Below are positions 46,689-54,858 of a DNA stretch of 64,000 bases, piece by piece. Made by a program: the position numbers and the translations under genes. The stretch is taken from the NCBI GenBank assembly GCA_947497245.1, contig CANMFO010000001.1, positions 682,001 to 746,000 on the forward strand. The letters run 5' to 3'. Under the pieces are notes generated by a model that saw nothing but the letters and a program-made list of their open reading frames with translations, searched no databases and was not told the DNA's origin. The DNA is from an uncultured Flavobacteriaceae bacterium (GTDB lineage: Bacteria; Bacteroidota; Bacteroidia; Flavobacteriales; Flavobacteriaceae). Position 1 is the stretch's first letter, and each line of letters begins with the position of its first letter.

Positions 46689-47381
46689 TTATACGTTTCC
46701 ATAAGCATGTATTTTTTGACATATCAGCCTTAGGGAGCTTTCCAAATCACCGGAGGCCGTTTTAAATGCATCGGCGTCTATGGTAAGGGGCGCACCCAAA
46801 ACAACCAAGGGGGCACCGTATTCGGGACAGCGTATGGCCTGTTCCAAGGAAAGCCCGCCGACCGCTTGTACCGGCACTTTCACAGCCGACACTACCTCCC
46901 GCAATTGATCTAAGGGACTCGGCATGGGCAATCCCGCGGCCGCAATTCCACGCCGCTCATCGTAACCGATATGGTGCACGATATAGTCGCAGCCCAAATC
47001 TTCAAGAAGTTTGGCCCCCTCGACCATGTCGGGACAGCCCAGGTTGTCGCCCATGACTTTTACACCGTGGTCTTTTCCCGCCTGGACGATCACTTTTATG
47101 GTCTCTGCATGGGCCCTCGCCATGACCACGACATGGGTGGCCCCCGCCTTGGCCATCATCTCCGCCTCCAAATACCCGCCATCCATGGTTTTGAGATCGG
47201 CCACAATAGGGATGTCGGGAAAGGCTTCCCGCAGTTTGCGAACGCCATGCAGACCTTCGGCCAAGATTAGGGGCGTTCCCGCCTCCAGCCAATCCACACC
47301 GGCATTTATGGCCGTATTTGCCGTTTCCAATGCCTCGTCTATGTTGGTAAGATCTAATGATATTTGAACAATGGGTTTCAT
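46689..47381 (-). CDS. OMP decarboxylase-superfamily enzyme (3-keto-L-gulonate-6-P decarboxylase / hexulose-6-P synthase type)
   Basis: The ATG at 47381 gives 230 residues; upstream sequence in frame is not conserved. The D-x-K-x-x-D metal and catalytic motif is present in ADLKTMDGG, and HIGYDERRG and VGGLSLEQAIRCP complete the barrel. The family includes UlaD and HxlA. It leads an operon of decarboxylase, alcohol dehydrogenase, SDR and epimerase, with no kinase in view. Confidence 0.85.
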   Translation of the reverse strand: MKPIVQISLDLTNIDEALETANTAINAGVDWLEAGTPLILAEGLHGVRKLREAFPDIPIVADLKTMDGGYLEAEMMAKAGATHVVVMARAHAETIKVIVQAGKDHGVKVMGDNLGCPDMVEGAKLLEDLGCDYIVHHIGYDERRGIAAAGLPMPSPLDQLREVVSAVKVPVQAVGGLSLEQAIRCPEYGAPLVVLGAPLTIDADAFKTASGDLESSLRLICQKIHAYGNV

Positions 47382-47396
47382 ATCGGATTTTGTATA

Positions 47397-47427
47397 TAAA
47401 TATAGAAATTTAAAGGTTCTGCATAAA
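47397..47427 (-). promoter_or_regulatory. Promoter of the sugar operon
   Basis: On the minus strand TATATTTA (47404-47397, 7 of 8 to TAnnTTTG) is preceded, after 20 bases, by TTTA. The start would fall about 10 bases before the ATG, giving a very short leader. Confidence 0.35.
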
Positions 47428-47536
47428 GCCACGGAAGATAACTCAAATTTCCCAAGGGGCATGCAAAAATAAAACCTAATTTTTCTAAGGTTTTTCATTG
47501 GGTTTTTTCCAGTGAATTGAATATATTATCCCATTC

Positions 47537-47752
47537 CAAATAAAACGATTTCTCTCAAATTAATCCCCCGGCGGTGCATTGGCAAACCTAATGGGTAGGT
47601 TCTTAGGACTCTTTGGGGACTCCCCCTTGCTGTGCGGCGTAGGTATTGTATGGTGAAGCCTGCGCAAAAAGGTACGGAACCAAATCCAAAAATCTCCTTT
47701 CACAACAATTGGGCATTCCCATGGCCACATGAGTGGTTCGGGAATGCTTTTT
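47537..47752 (+). ncRNA. Candidate structured small RNA
   Basis: A plus-strand terminator stands at 47713-47752 with no plus-strand gene before it. The 200 bases ahead contain GCGTAGGT (47637-47644) pairing with GCCTGCGC (47658-47665) if G-U is allowed, GGTTC (47608) pairing with GAACC (47677), and a GGGG/CCCC hairpin near 47614-47626. A weak promoter (TTG 47498, TATATTAT 47522) would start it near 47535. Length and position are compatible with 6S-like RNA or another regulator, but I cannot identify it. Confidence 0.3.
47713..47752 (+). terminator. Strong rho-independent terminator with no gene upstream
   Basis: GCATTCCC (47713-47720) and GGGAATGC (47740-47747) with an inner CCAC/GTGG pairing, then TTTTT. 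The T-run is only on the plus-strand side. Confidence 0.75.
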
Positions 47753-47880
47753 AAACTTAGGGTGCTGTTATTTTTTTTGTAATCATTTACTCATTAAATT
47801 GTAGTAAATTAATTCAATTGTTCGTTTAGACCTGACCTTGCATAGTCTTTGGTCCAAGCAATTGCAATGACTTGAATACT

Positions 47881-49431
47881 ATGGACAAGATACTTTTCAA
47901 TGCCCTTGTTACCTATTTCCGGGCAGAAGGCATAAAATTAAAACACAGTGAACTTGAACTACAGCTTTTTAGCCATCCGGATACACCTTCCCTGTTTGCG
48001 GTGGCGGAAACGCTGAATTTTTTAAGAATAAAAAATGTGGCGGCAAAAATAGATACGGAACAGCTCGATGGGCTCCCGGAACATTTTATCGCCTTTGTCG
48101 AAAACGATAAAAGGGGGCAGTACTTTTCACATGTACAGCAGAACGAAAAGCAGGTGTACCTCCACGCCCACAAAGAAGCGGTTTCGAAACAACGGTTCAA
48201 ACAGTTGTGGAACGGCGTGGTTTTGTTGGCCGAACAGGAAACGAGCCCAAATGTTTCGGAAGATCGCCGGACAAAAATAGTGGGGACCGTGGTGCCTTTT
48301 CTTCTTCTCGGTCTATTGTTATGGCAGCATATTCCCGAATTGCTGTTCTGTGCCATTGGCCTTTTCGGGCTATACCTATCCCATGAAATATTTGAGACCA
48401 GCCAGGACAGGGGCTCTACTTTGGGAGATAAAATATGCGGACAGCAAGAAGAAAGCGGGTGCAACAAGGTGCTCAAGTCCCCGCATTACCGATTGGGGAT
48501 GTTCACCCCCAATGACCTGCTGTTTTCTTTTCTGCTGTCGACCCTCTTGCCCACGGTCGTGAGCACTGGATATGGCAGTGCCCATGGCCCCCTCTATTTC
48601 ATGGGGTTCCTTGCGGTATTTTCCAGTATTGCGATCCAAGCCTTCGTGCTTCGGTCCTGGTGTCGCCTCTGTCTGTTTTCAGGAGCTCTTATCCTGATAC
48701 AGGGCTTGTTGGTTTTCCTCGTCCCATACCATCCCGGAACACCCTTTCTCGAGTTGCCGGCACATATGTACCTGAAGGATTTCGGTGTTTTTGGCATGTT
48801 GTTTTTGGCAAGCTTGCTGGGCATACATAATTATCGCGGGCTCAAGGCGGAAAACTATCGCTCGGGTGCTAGCGAAATGGAGTTGCTTCGGTTCAAGAGG
48901 TCTTCCAAGACCATTGAACGGATTTTGGCGGGCGAACGGAAAATTGAACAGCTTGAAGGAGCAGATCAACTGGTTTTTGGAAACCAAAATGCTGCGACCA
49001 CCATTCGTTTGGTTCTATCCACAAAATGCAGTTTTTGCAAAAAGGCCTTTGTCTCCTTTTACCGGTTTTATCAATTAAAGGCGACCAACTTCCGATTTGT
49101 GCTCGTATTGAACCACTACGATACCCAACCTTCAAAACGAAATGATATCGCATCCACTTTGATTCATTCCTATACAAACGGCGGACCTGAAGAATTCCTT
49201 GAAACCATGCACCATTGGTTCCTTCATCAGGACGAGGATAAATTCTTGATAGGGAATACCATCGATTTTACGGATACCGACTATGATATTCTTTCCCTAC
49301 AACGACAATGGTGCAAGGACAACGAACTCTTCCATACCCCAATATTGATTGTCAATGCCACTGTGGTGCCGGAGTATTACGATATGTCGTTTTTGGAGGA
49401 CATCCTGGAAGCTTTGGAGGCAGCCCAATAG
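47881..49431 (+). CDS. C39-like / VKOR / thioredoxin fusion membrane protein
   Basis: The ATG at 47881 gives 516 residues. Residues 1-110 look like a C39 peptidase domain without its Cys (HPDTPSLFAVAETLNFL remains), i.e. a leader-binding relic. About 130-320 is a five-helix vitamin K epoxide reductase domain with the active pair in WCRLC (Cys 261 and 264) and the loop Cys pair in DKICGQQEESGCNK. The C-terminal third is DsbA/thioredoxin-like with CSFC (383-386). The protein can form and pass on disulfides in the periplasm. This domain set accompanies peptide-export and lanthipeptide-like loci in Bacteroidota. It is followed by two uncharacterised genes and a Cys-rich peptide gene. Confidence 0.85.
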   Translation: MDKILFNALVTYFRAEGIKLKHSELELQLFSHPDTPSLFAVAETLNFLRIKNVAAKIDTEQLDGLPEHFIAFVENDKRGQYFSHVQQNEKQVYLHAHKEAVSKQRFKQLWNGVVLLAEQETSPNVSEDRRTKIVGTVVPFLLLGLLLWQHIPELLFCAIGLFGLYLSHEIFETSQDRGSTLGDKICGQQEESGCNKVLKSPHYRLGMFTPNDLLFSFLLSTLLPTVVSTGYGSAHGPLYFMGFLAVFSSIAIQAFVLRSWCRLCLFSGALILIQGLLVFLVPYHPGTPFLELPAHMYLKDFGVFGMLFLASLLGIHNYRGLKAENYRSGASEMELLRFKRSSKTIERILAGERKIEQLEGADQLVFGNQNAATTIRLVLSTKCSFCKKAFVSFYRFYQLKATNFRFVLVLNHYDTQPSKRNDIASTLIHSYTNGGPEEFLETMHHWFLHQDEDKFLIGNTIDFTDTDYDILSLQRQWCKDNELFHTPILIVNATVVPEYYDMSFLEDILEALEAAQ

Positions 49432-49550
49432 TTATAGAAGGAATAAGACTGATATTTATATAAGTTTTTTCCTACCTTTAAAAGAATTTCTATGTTTAAC
49501 GAAAAGAGTGTCCATCTTAACGTGATCCATAGGCCCCAATTCAGGTTTCT

Positions 49551-50441
49551 ATGAAAATTGTTCAATCATTTTGGTCCAAGCCGATTTTCGATTCCGTCAA
49601 AAAGAATGATTGGAATTTTCGACATCACGGTGGCTTTCCGAACCCATTTTTGTTTTATTGCTCCTGGGCCTACAGTTGTCTTTCCATCAAAAAATATTAT
49701 CCAAACCTCCATTTGGTAACCGATGCCGGGGGAATGGAAATTTTTAAAAATGTATTGCGGCTGCCCTATGTTTCGTTCTCGGAGGCCCTTACCGACCTGA
49801 ACGGATACCACAAGGGACTATGGGCATTGGGCAAGTTACATACCTATCGATTGCAAACCGAGCCTTTTTGCCATGTTGATGGAGACGTGTTTTTTTTTGG
49901 ACCGGTACTCGACCCGCTCTTGGAGAAGCCGGTGTTCTGCCAAAGCTTTGATCACAATATGGCGCAGTACGCCGAAATACATCCGTATGTGCACCAAAAT
50001 TTTGAGCGTGTCCCCACCGAATTCAAAGCAGATCTATCGACTAAAATGAAATATATAAATGCAGGGGTGTTGGGGGGCAGCGACCTCGACCTGTTCCAGT
50101 TGTATACCTCCCGTGCATTTGAATTGATAGATCACAACCAGGATAAATTCGATAAAATAAACAGCGGTTTGCTAAATCTGTATTATGAACAGTTCCTGCT
50201 GAGCAATATCATAACGGACAAAAACATTGCGGTAGCCACCCTTTACCCGGATGTTTCCGGGGAAGAAGAGCACGATTTTGCAGCTTTCCACGCCATTCCC
50301 CATCGATCCAACTACGTACATTTGATCAGTCACCTCAAAAAAACGACGGCATTCATGGAGATTGTGGTGGCGCGCTTGCAATTGGAATTTCCGGACTACT
50401 ACCGGCGTTTGGCCGAACATTATAAAGTGAATGCCGTATGA
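49551..50441 (+). CDS. GT-A-like protein (resembles DUF6734)
   Basis: A 296-residue cytosolic protein starting KIVQSFWSKPIFDSVKKN. FCHVDGDVFFFGPVLD near residue 110 is a D-x-D-type nucleotide-sugar motif and INAGVLGGSDLDLF resembles the acceptor region of GT-A enzymes. I believe this is the DUF6734 family, seen in Bacteroidota near peptide-biosynthesis loci, but recall is not certain. Its stop overlaps the next ATG by four bases. Possible role: sugar transfer to the peptide encoded at 51130. Confidence 0.65.
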   Translation: MKIVQSFWSKPIFDSVKKNDWNFRHHGGFPNPFLFYCSWAYSCLSIKKYYPNLHLVTDAGGMEIFKNVLRLPYVSFSEALTDLNGYHKGLWALGKLHTYRLQTEPFCHVDGDVFFFGPVLDPLLEKPVFCQSFDHNMAQYAEIHPYVHQNFERVPTEFKADLSTKMKYINAGVLGGSDLDLFQLYTSRAFELIDHNQDKFDKINSGLLNLYYEQFLLSNIITDKNIAVATLYPDVSGEEEHDFAAFHAIPHRSNYVHLISHLKKTTAFMEIVVARLQLEFPDYYRRLAEHYKVNAV

Positions 50442-51064
50442 AGACACGTAAAAGCTTTCTTGATTGGGCAATGGCGCTGGACCCTCCAAACGAGTTCGAA
50501 ATAAGCCATGCCAAGTTCTATGATTTTCGCGAACGGGATTATTTAGACGAGGTATTGGACCGGCTTCTCTTGGCAAACCCTGAAGCCGAGGCCCATGTTC
50601 GGGACTTTCGCAATTTGGAAAACCAACGCCATCGAATCATTTCGGACAACCGGCCAAACGAGGCCGTTTCAATTGCGCAAATTGGGGCGGCAACGCGTTT
50701 TTGTGCCAAGGCGGATGATGGGAAGCGCCTAAGTACCTTTGCCATACGGCCCGGTCTTTCGAACTATTTGGCACGAAGTACTTTTTTGTGGTATGGAACA
50801 ATGGATAAATGGCCGAAGGAGGCCCACGGTCAATACCTGTTTGTTCCTTCCTTTCTTCCGCTAATGCCAAAGGAACTTTGCCTTGTTGACCTCAACGTGT
50901 TATTGTTGGACATTATGGACTATACGGAAGTATTCCGGTATACGGAATTCCTCGACCTGGTCGCGGAGGCCATCGACCTTCCACTCGATCAGTTGGATCA
51001 AATTCTTCTCCGGTTTGTAACACATCAAGTACTGTACTATCGAACCATGCTTCCCACTAACTGA
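50438..51064 (+). CDS. 208-residue unknown protein coupled to the GT-A-like gene
   Basis: The start overlaps the previous stop (ATGA), so the two are translated together. The N-terminal third is acidic and helical (NEFEISHAKFYDFRERDYLD); the rest alternates hydrophobic helices (LCLVDLNVLLLDIMDYTEVF) without a true membrane segment. One Cys near residue 88 and one near 148. No family recognised. Position suggests an accessory or modifying factor for the Cys-rich peptide, unproven. Confidence 0.6.
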   Translation: MKTRKSFLDWAMALDPPNEFEISHAKFYDFRERDYLDEVLDRLLLANPEAEAHVRDFRNLENQRHRIISDNRPNEAVSIAQIGAATRFCAKADDGKRLSTFAIRPGLSNYLARSTFLWYGTMDKWPKEAHGQYLFVPSFLPLMPKELCLVDLNVLLLDIMDYTEVFRYTEFLDLVAEAIDLPLDQLDQILLRFVTHQVLYYRTMLPTN

Positions 51065-51065
51065 A

Positions 51066-51099
51066 AAAGTTCAAAGATGCATGGCAAACTTTGAACTTT
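51066..51099. terminator. Hairpin between the convergent peptide-locus genes
   Basis: AAAGTTCAAAG (51066-51076) and CTTTGAACTTT (51089-51099): 11 paired bases around a 12-base loop, placed right after the stop of the 208-residue gene and before the end of the minus-strand peptide gene. Confidence 0.6.
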
Positions 51100-51129
51100 C
51101 GCAGATTCCAAATCAGAATCGAATCGGGC

Positions 51130-51285
51130 TTACGGACAGCAGCAGGCGTTTGGATTCACATTGGCGCAATAATATGCCCCGCAGTAATACTGTGGGTAGC
51201 ACCAACTTGCTGCACCGGTGACCTTTTTCATTTTGGAATCATCCAATTGCTGGTCCTTCAGATTTGTTAAACTTAACTTTTTCAT
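51130..51285 (-). CDS. Cys-rich peptide precursor with double-glycine-type leader (candidate RiPP/glycocin-like)
   Basis: ATG to TAA, 51 residues. The leader MKKLSLTNLKDQQLDD-SKMKKVTGA ends in Gly-Ala where a GG-type leader would be cut (after VTGA). The core of about 26 residues is rich in aromatic residues and has six Cys: ASWCYPQYYCGAYYC, then NPNACCCP at the end. It has no signal peptide, so export through a peptidase-transporter is expected. It lies on the opposite strand to a VKOR-thioredoxin protein and a GT-A-like protein. Disulfides are likely; glycosylation is a guess. The small Cys-rich core with these enzymes is not one I recognise. Confidence 0.72.
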   Translation of the reverse strand: MKKLSLTNLKDQQLDDSKMKKVTGAASWCYPQYYCGAYYCANVNPNACCCP

Positions 51286-51350
51286 AAATACATAAGATTT
51301 GTGTTCCCCGGTATTTCAAAATGAGGCTTCGGAGATTGGCCAGTGAATCT

Positions 51351-51358
51351 CAAATGTA
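51351..51358 (-). promoter_or_regulatory. -7 promoter element of the Cys-rich peptide gene
   Basis: On the minus strand TACATTTG (51358-51351) is an exact TAnnTTTG, about 65 bases before the ATG. The -33 area is very AT-rich with no clear TTG, so control by an activator is possible. Confidence 0.5.
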
Positions 51359-51486
51359 ACAGATCTATACGTATTTTCCTATATAATATATATGTAATAC
51401 TGTTAAAAAAGTAAGACTTTAACATCAATAACCATATTTACCAAGCACTTGGGCATTGACGGACCGCGTGCAATAAAAAGCGATAA

Positions 51487-51505
51487 GGGCGGGAGGGGGG
51501 AGGGG
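51487..51505 (+). other. G-quadruplex motif
   Basis: Four G-runs (GGGCGGGAGGGGGGAGGGG) with one-base loops in the gap between DoxX and the peptide gene; the strand holding the peptide promoter region carries the C-rich partner. A fifth GGG follows nearby. Confidence 0.7.
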
Positions 51506-51583
51506 ACAAGGGAAAGCGTAGGAGGGGCACCAATGTATATCCCTTTGGAATATATGCCCGGGCCGATGACGAAACTGCTGCTT

Positions 51584-51964
51584 TTACACCTTTTGTTTGG
51601 ATACAAACTGCCTTACCTTATAGGCCCAGGCTATGAAAACCAATTGCAAGGGCAGCCGAAAATAGGCCGCTTTTTGACTACCGATCGCCGGGGCATCCGA
51701 AAAGACGTCCCAAACATGGATGGGTAAAAAGGCCAAAAGCAACAGGAGTATTCCCGTGGCCCCCAGTTTCGCATATTTTGGAACGACCAATGCGATTCCA
51801 AAAAGGACCTCCATACTACCGGAGACATTAATGATCGCTTTCTTGAACGGAAGAAAACCGGGCACAAAAGGCTCGTAAAATGCCGGTTTCAAAAAATGTT
51901 GTATCCCGGCATACATAAAAAAGATCGCCAATAGGACCTGCAGTATTCTCCAAATTATTTTCAT
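51584..51964 (-). CDS. DoxX-like membrane protein
   Basis: The ATG at 51964 gives 126 residues with four hydrophobic helices (RILQVLLAIFFMYAGIQHF; VLFGIALVVPKYAKLGATGI; the last near 104-116). The AGIQHFLKP segment is the DoxX signature. It sits at the end of a short minus-strand run after the pseudouridine synthase gene. Family members act in redox or sulfur-related membrane complexes, unspecified here. Confidence 0.82.
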   Translation of the reverse strand: MKIIWRILQVLLAIFFMYAGIQHFLKPAFYEPFVPGFLPFKKAIINVSGSMEVLFGIALVVPKYAKLGATGILLLLLAFLPIHVWDVFSDAPAIGSQKAAYFRLPLQLVFIAWAYKVRQFVSKQKV

Positions 51965-52001
51965 AGAACGGGGTTTGGTCAATAGTGGGGACAACGGGCC
52001 A

Positions 52002-52589
52002 CTAGAGCAATAATTTCTCAATGGCCTGTACCGTGCCCGGCCTCAATTTGTTCAAATAAATACCTCCAATTCGAATCCGGACAAGTCGCAAGGTGGGGAA
52101 ACCCACTGCGGCCGTCATTTTCCGCACCTGCCGAAACTTACCTTCCGTAAGTGTGATGCCGATCCAGGATGTCGGGCGATGGCGCCCCAAACGTATACTC
52201 TTGTCCGGCTCGGGAAGGTCGGGGGGAGGTACCAGTCTCTTTGCCATACAGGGCCTGGTCCGGTATTTTTTTCCATCCAACCCTATCACGACTCCTTTTT
52301 GTAGCAGGGCTATGGCCTGGTCGGTTATGGTACCGTCCAGTTGTGCACAATATTCCTTTTCCACTCCGGACCGGTTTACGGCATCGCTGAGCCCCCCATC
52401 TGTGGACAGCAGCAGCAAGCCCTCCGATTTTTCATCAAGACGGCCTATGCTCATCACTCCGTCCGGAAAAGTATGGAGTTCACCCAAAAACCTTTTTTTT
52501 CGCTGTTCCCGGGCGTCATTGGAATGGAATTGGCTCAGCATCCCGAATGGTTTATAGGCCTTGAAATGAACATGCGGTACGGTAGGCAT
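52002..52589 (-). CDS. Pseudouridine synthase, RluE/RsuA family
   Basis: The ATG at 52589 gives 195 residues. RNA-uridine isomerase core: the catalytic Asp lies in IGRLDEKSEGLLLLSTDG and the later motifs KEYCAQLDGTI, LTEGKFRQVRKM and VRIRIGG are present. No N-terminal S4 domain is visible, as for RluE. It modifies 23S rRNA. DoxX follows 37 bases downstream on the same strand. Confidence 0.9.
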   Translation of the reverse strand: MPTVPHVHFKAYKPFGMLSQFHSNDAREQRKKRFLGELHTFPDGVMSIGRLDEKSEGLLLLSTDGGLSDAVNRSGVEKEYCAQLDGTITDQAIALLQKGVVIGLDGKKYRTRPCMAKRLVPPPDLPEPDKSIRLGRHRPTSWIGITLTEGKFRQVRKMTAAVGFPTLRLVRIRIGGIYLNKLRPGTVQAIEKLLL

Positions 52590-52739
52590 AGGAGCCAAAG
52601 GTAGCGATTATTGGGGCAAACACGTATTTGGCACGGGACGTTCGACCATTGTTCGGATCAAAAGCCTTGGAGTGCCAATTGTGTTTTTTTGATTTTTAAC
52701 CCCGTTGGATGGGGGGCATCTTTTTCGGAAGGGATCTCA

Positions 52740-53843
52740 TCACCCACCGTACCTTGTTTCCAATTGGGCCAGGTAGCGCATCGTCTTTTGCGAAAAGACC
52801 CAACCTCTCGAAGGGTTCTTTTTGGCCGCTCTTCTGTATGCTCTAAAAAAGTCGAAGGGACTGTTGAGCAGCTGGATTATTTTTTCCCTTCCATACGTAT
52901 CCTCAATGAGCATGGACATATGCAAGGCCTCTGGATGTGTGCCAAAATGCAAGGCCTCCGCAACCAGCTTCCCGTTTTTGTCCCGATCGATCCCATCCGC
53001 GCACAGCCCGATCAGATGGTCCAATTTTTGGAAGGTGGCCCTTGCCTTGTTATAATGGTTTTTATAGTGAAAGGCATACCAATCCTCTGCCTCCTTCAGG
53101 GTATCGGGGGTGGCAATGATACCTTTTTTGTCTATCAGGTCGGCAATGCCTTCAAAGTGCAATTGCCGTATGGTCTTTAGGATATGTTCTTCCCCACCCT
53201 CCGCCGGTTTCATGGGCCGACGAATTTTGGAAATGAAGAAATGATGCGCTTCATGGGCAAAAAAGGCGTTGAAATCGATCAACTGCGCAAATGCGATATC
53301 CACGGCGATCATTTTGGAATTGGCCTGTCCATCCGGTTCGAATATCCCAAATGCGACCGGGGGATACGATTCTTTGTTTTCCTTGACAAAATTTGCAGGC
53401 AAGTAGTTTTGTGTGAGTTTCAGCGCATTTATGAGAATGTCCACTTTCTTTAGACTGTCGATGTATTTATGGATATGGGCCTTGTGGGTGTTTACGTGAT
53501 CCAAATGCTTGATGATACGCGCTTCGTAATTGTTCTTGGAAAGCGCCCTTTCCTTTTCGTCCTTCAAGGAGGGCATATATGCCAGCATGAACCTTTTTTT
53601 AATTTGTTCCGCCCGCCCTCCCTTGGCGATGTAGGCATAGCACGGAGTGGTAAAAAGATGGTCCCATTCCTCAGGGGTGGGCTCGCTGTTCGCGGAAAGT
53701 AGTTCCAGCGTTTTCCAAAACTGTTCTACACCTGAATAGTCTACTTGACCGGGCGGCAACATTTTTTGCCCAAAAAGAGCACTTGCGGGAAGTATGGACA
53801 GCAGTATGGCCATCCTGACAAGGTGGAATCGTAAAATTGACAT
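52740..53843 (-). CDS. DUF5700 putative zinc-dependent protease, exported
   Basis: A 367-residue protein with a signal peptide (LLSILPASALFGQ). The zinc motif is FAHEAHHFF (HExxH form), with a downstream Glu in LHFEGIADLIDK as the probable third ligand. It matches what I recall as the DUF5700 family. It divides from the plus-strand DUF4251 gene on its left flank, with 163 bases between the two starts. Substrate unknown. Confidence 0.8.
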   Translation of the reverse strand: MSILRFHLVRMAILLSILPASALFGQKMLPPGQVDYSGVEQFWKTLELLSANSEPTPEEWDHLFTTPCYAYIAKGGRAEQIKKRFMLAYMPSLKDEKERALSKNNYEARIIKHLDHVNTHKAHIHKYIDSLKKVDILINALKLTQNYLPANFVKENKESYPPVAFGIFEPDGQANSKMIAVDIAFAQLIDFNAFFAHEAHHFFISKIRRPMKPAEGGEEHILKTIRQLHFEGIADLIDKKGIIATPDTLKEAEDWYAFHYKNHYNKARATFQKLDHLIGLCADGIDRDKNGKLVAEALHFGTHPEALHMSMLIEDTYGREKIIQLLNSPFDFFRAYRRAAKKNPSRGWVFSQKTMRYLAQLETRYGG

Positions 53844-54006
53844 CTTTCTATTAAATGGGTTCCTCTATGGATAAGGATGCCCGATAATCGAGATCGTTAC
53901 ATTCGGGAGGTGGAGGATTGGTGTCGGGATGTTCCCGCAACTTTATGAAAACTTTAAAGTTTGCCCGGAAAACTATTGCTATCTTGACTGTAGTAAAAAT
54001 GTCGGC

Positions 54007-54564
54007 ATGAAGCTGGAAGTGAAATGGATTTTTTTGATCTTGGTGGGAACGGCCTTGGGATGTGGTACGGTTTCCAAAGCCACCTATTCCGAAGCTGAGG
54101 TCAGGGCTTTGGACGAACTGCTCGGGCAGCAATCCTTTGAAATTCAATCAGATTGGGCTTTCCCACTAGCCACTGGGAGCCTCAATAGTATTTCCAATGC
54201 CGGTTTGTTGCCCCCGGGAAGTGCTGCGAACCGCATTAGTCTGATCGGAAATTCGAACTACCTCAAAATACTGGGCGACAGGGTGGAAGCCTACCTCCCC
54301 TATTATGGTGAAAGACAGATGGGAGGAGGGTACGACCGCGGGAGCGATGCCATTCGGTTCGAGGGAGTGCCCAAAGATTACAAGGTCACCAAGGTTGCAA
54401 AAACACAGGGCCGCGAAATCCAATTTACCATTACCCGTAGTACCGAGGTCTTTATGGTGACCGTGATAGTGCACCCAAACTTGAGCACCAGCATCAGGGT
54501 GAACAGTTCACAGCGTTTTCCCATTCGTTATAGCGGCGAGGCAACTGCCATTTCCGCGGAGTAA
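54007..54564 (+). CDS. DUF4251 lipoprotein-like protein
   Basis: The ATG at 54007 gives 185 residues. The signal peptide ends in a lipobox-like TALGCG, so this copy may be lipidated, unlike the paralogue at 35145. The family blocks are clear: FEIQSDWAFPLATG, VEAYLPYYGERQM, IRFEGVPKDYKV. It is next to the SDHH-repeat gene and the kinase operon; a role in their signalling is not shown. Confidence 0.82.
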   Translation: MKLEVKWIFLILVGTALGCGTVSKATYSEAEVRALDELLGQQSFEIQSDWAFPLATGSLNSISNAGLLPPGSAANRISLIGNSNYLKILGDRVEAYLPYYGERQMGGGYDRGSDAIRFEGVPKDYKVTKVAKTQGREIQFTITRSTEVFMVTVIVHPNLSTSIRVNSSQRFPIRYSGEATAISAE

Positions 54565-54858
54565 TTCCCATGGGACATGGGCTGTCGAGAACCTGCCCAA
54601 TGGCCAGCGGCGTCAATGGGGGTCTTCCCTTCTTTTTTCGTTTTGAACCCGATCGTCCAGATGGGCCCCAGAAACGCCGTGGGGCCGAAGGAGGCATTTC
54701 ATGACGGTCACCTGTACAAGAAGGAGGTCGAAACGACCGCGGCCCATTGCGGTACGGTACAGTTCAATACACCAATCGTCCAATTCGTTACATTTTATTT
54801 TTTAGGGATTGGAATATGGGGCATATTTGTGCCATCATCAATCAAAAAACGAACAATC

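Noticed and set aside
47560-47730. A 56-residue minus-strand frame across the orphan-terminator region.
   Set aside because: Trp/Pro/Arg-rich composition is not coding-like and the start lies inside the terminator hairpin.
54577-54858. N-terminal extension of the SDHH-repeat protein.
   Set aside because: The extra 94 residues have no signal or coding pattern; the ATG at 54859 directly opens the export signal.
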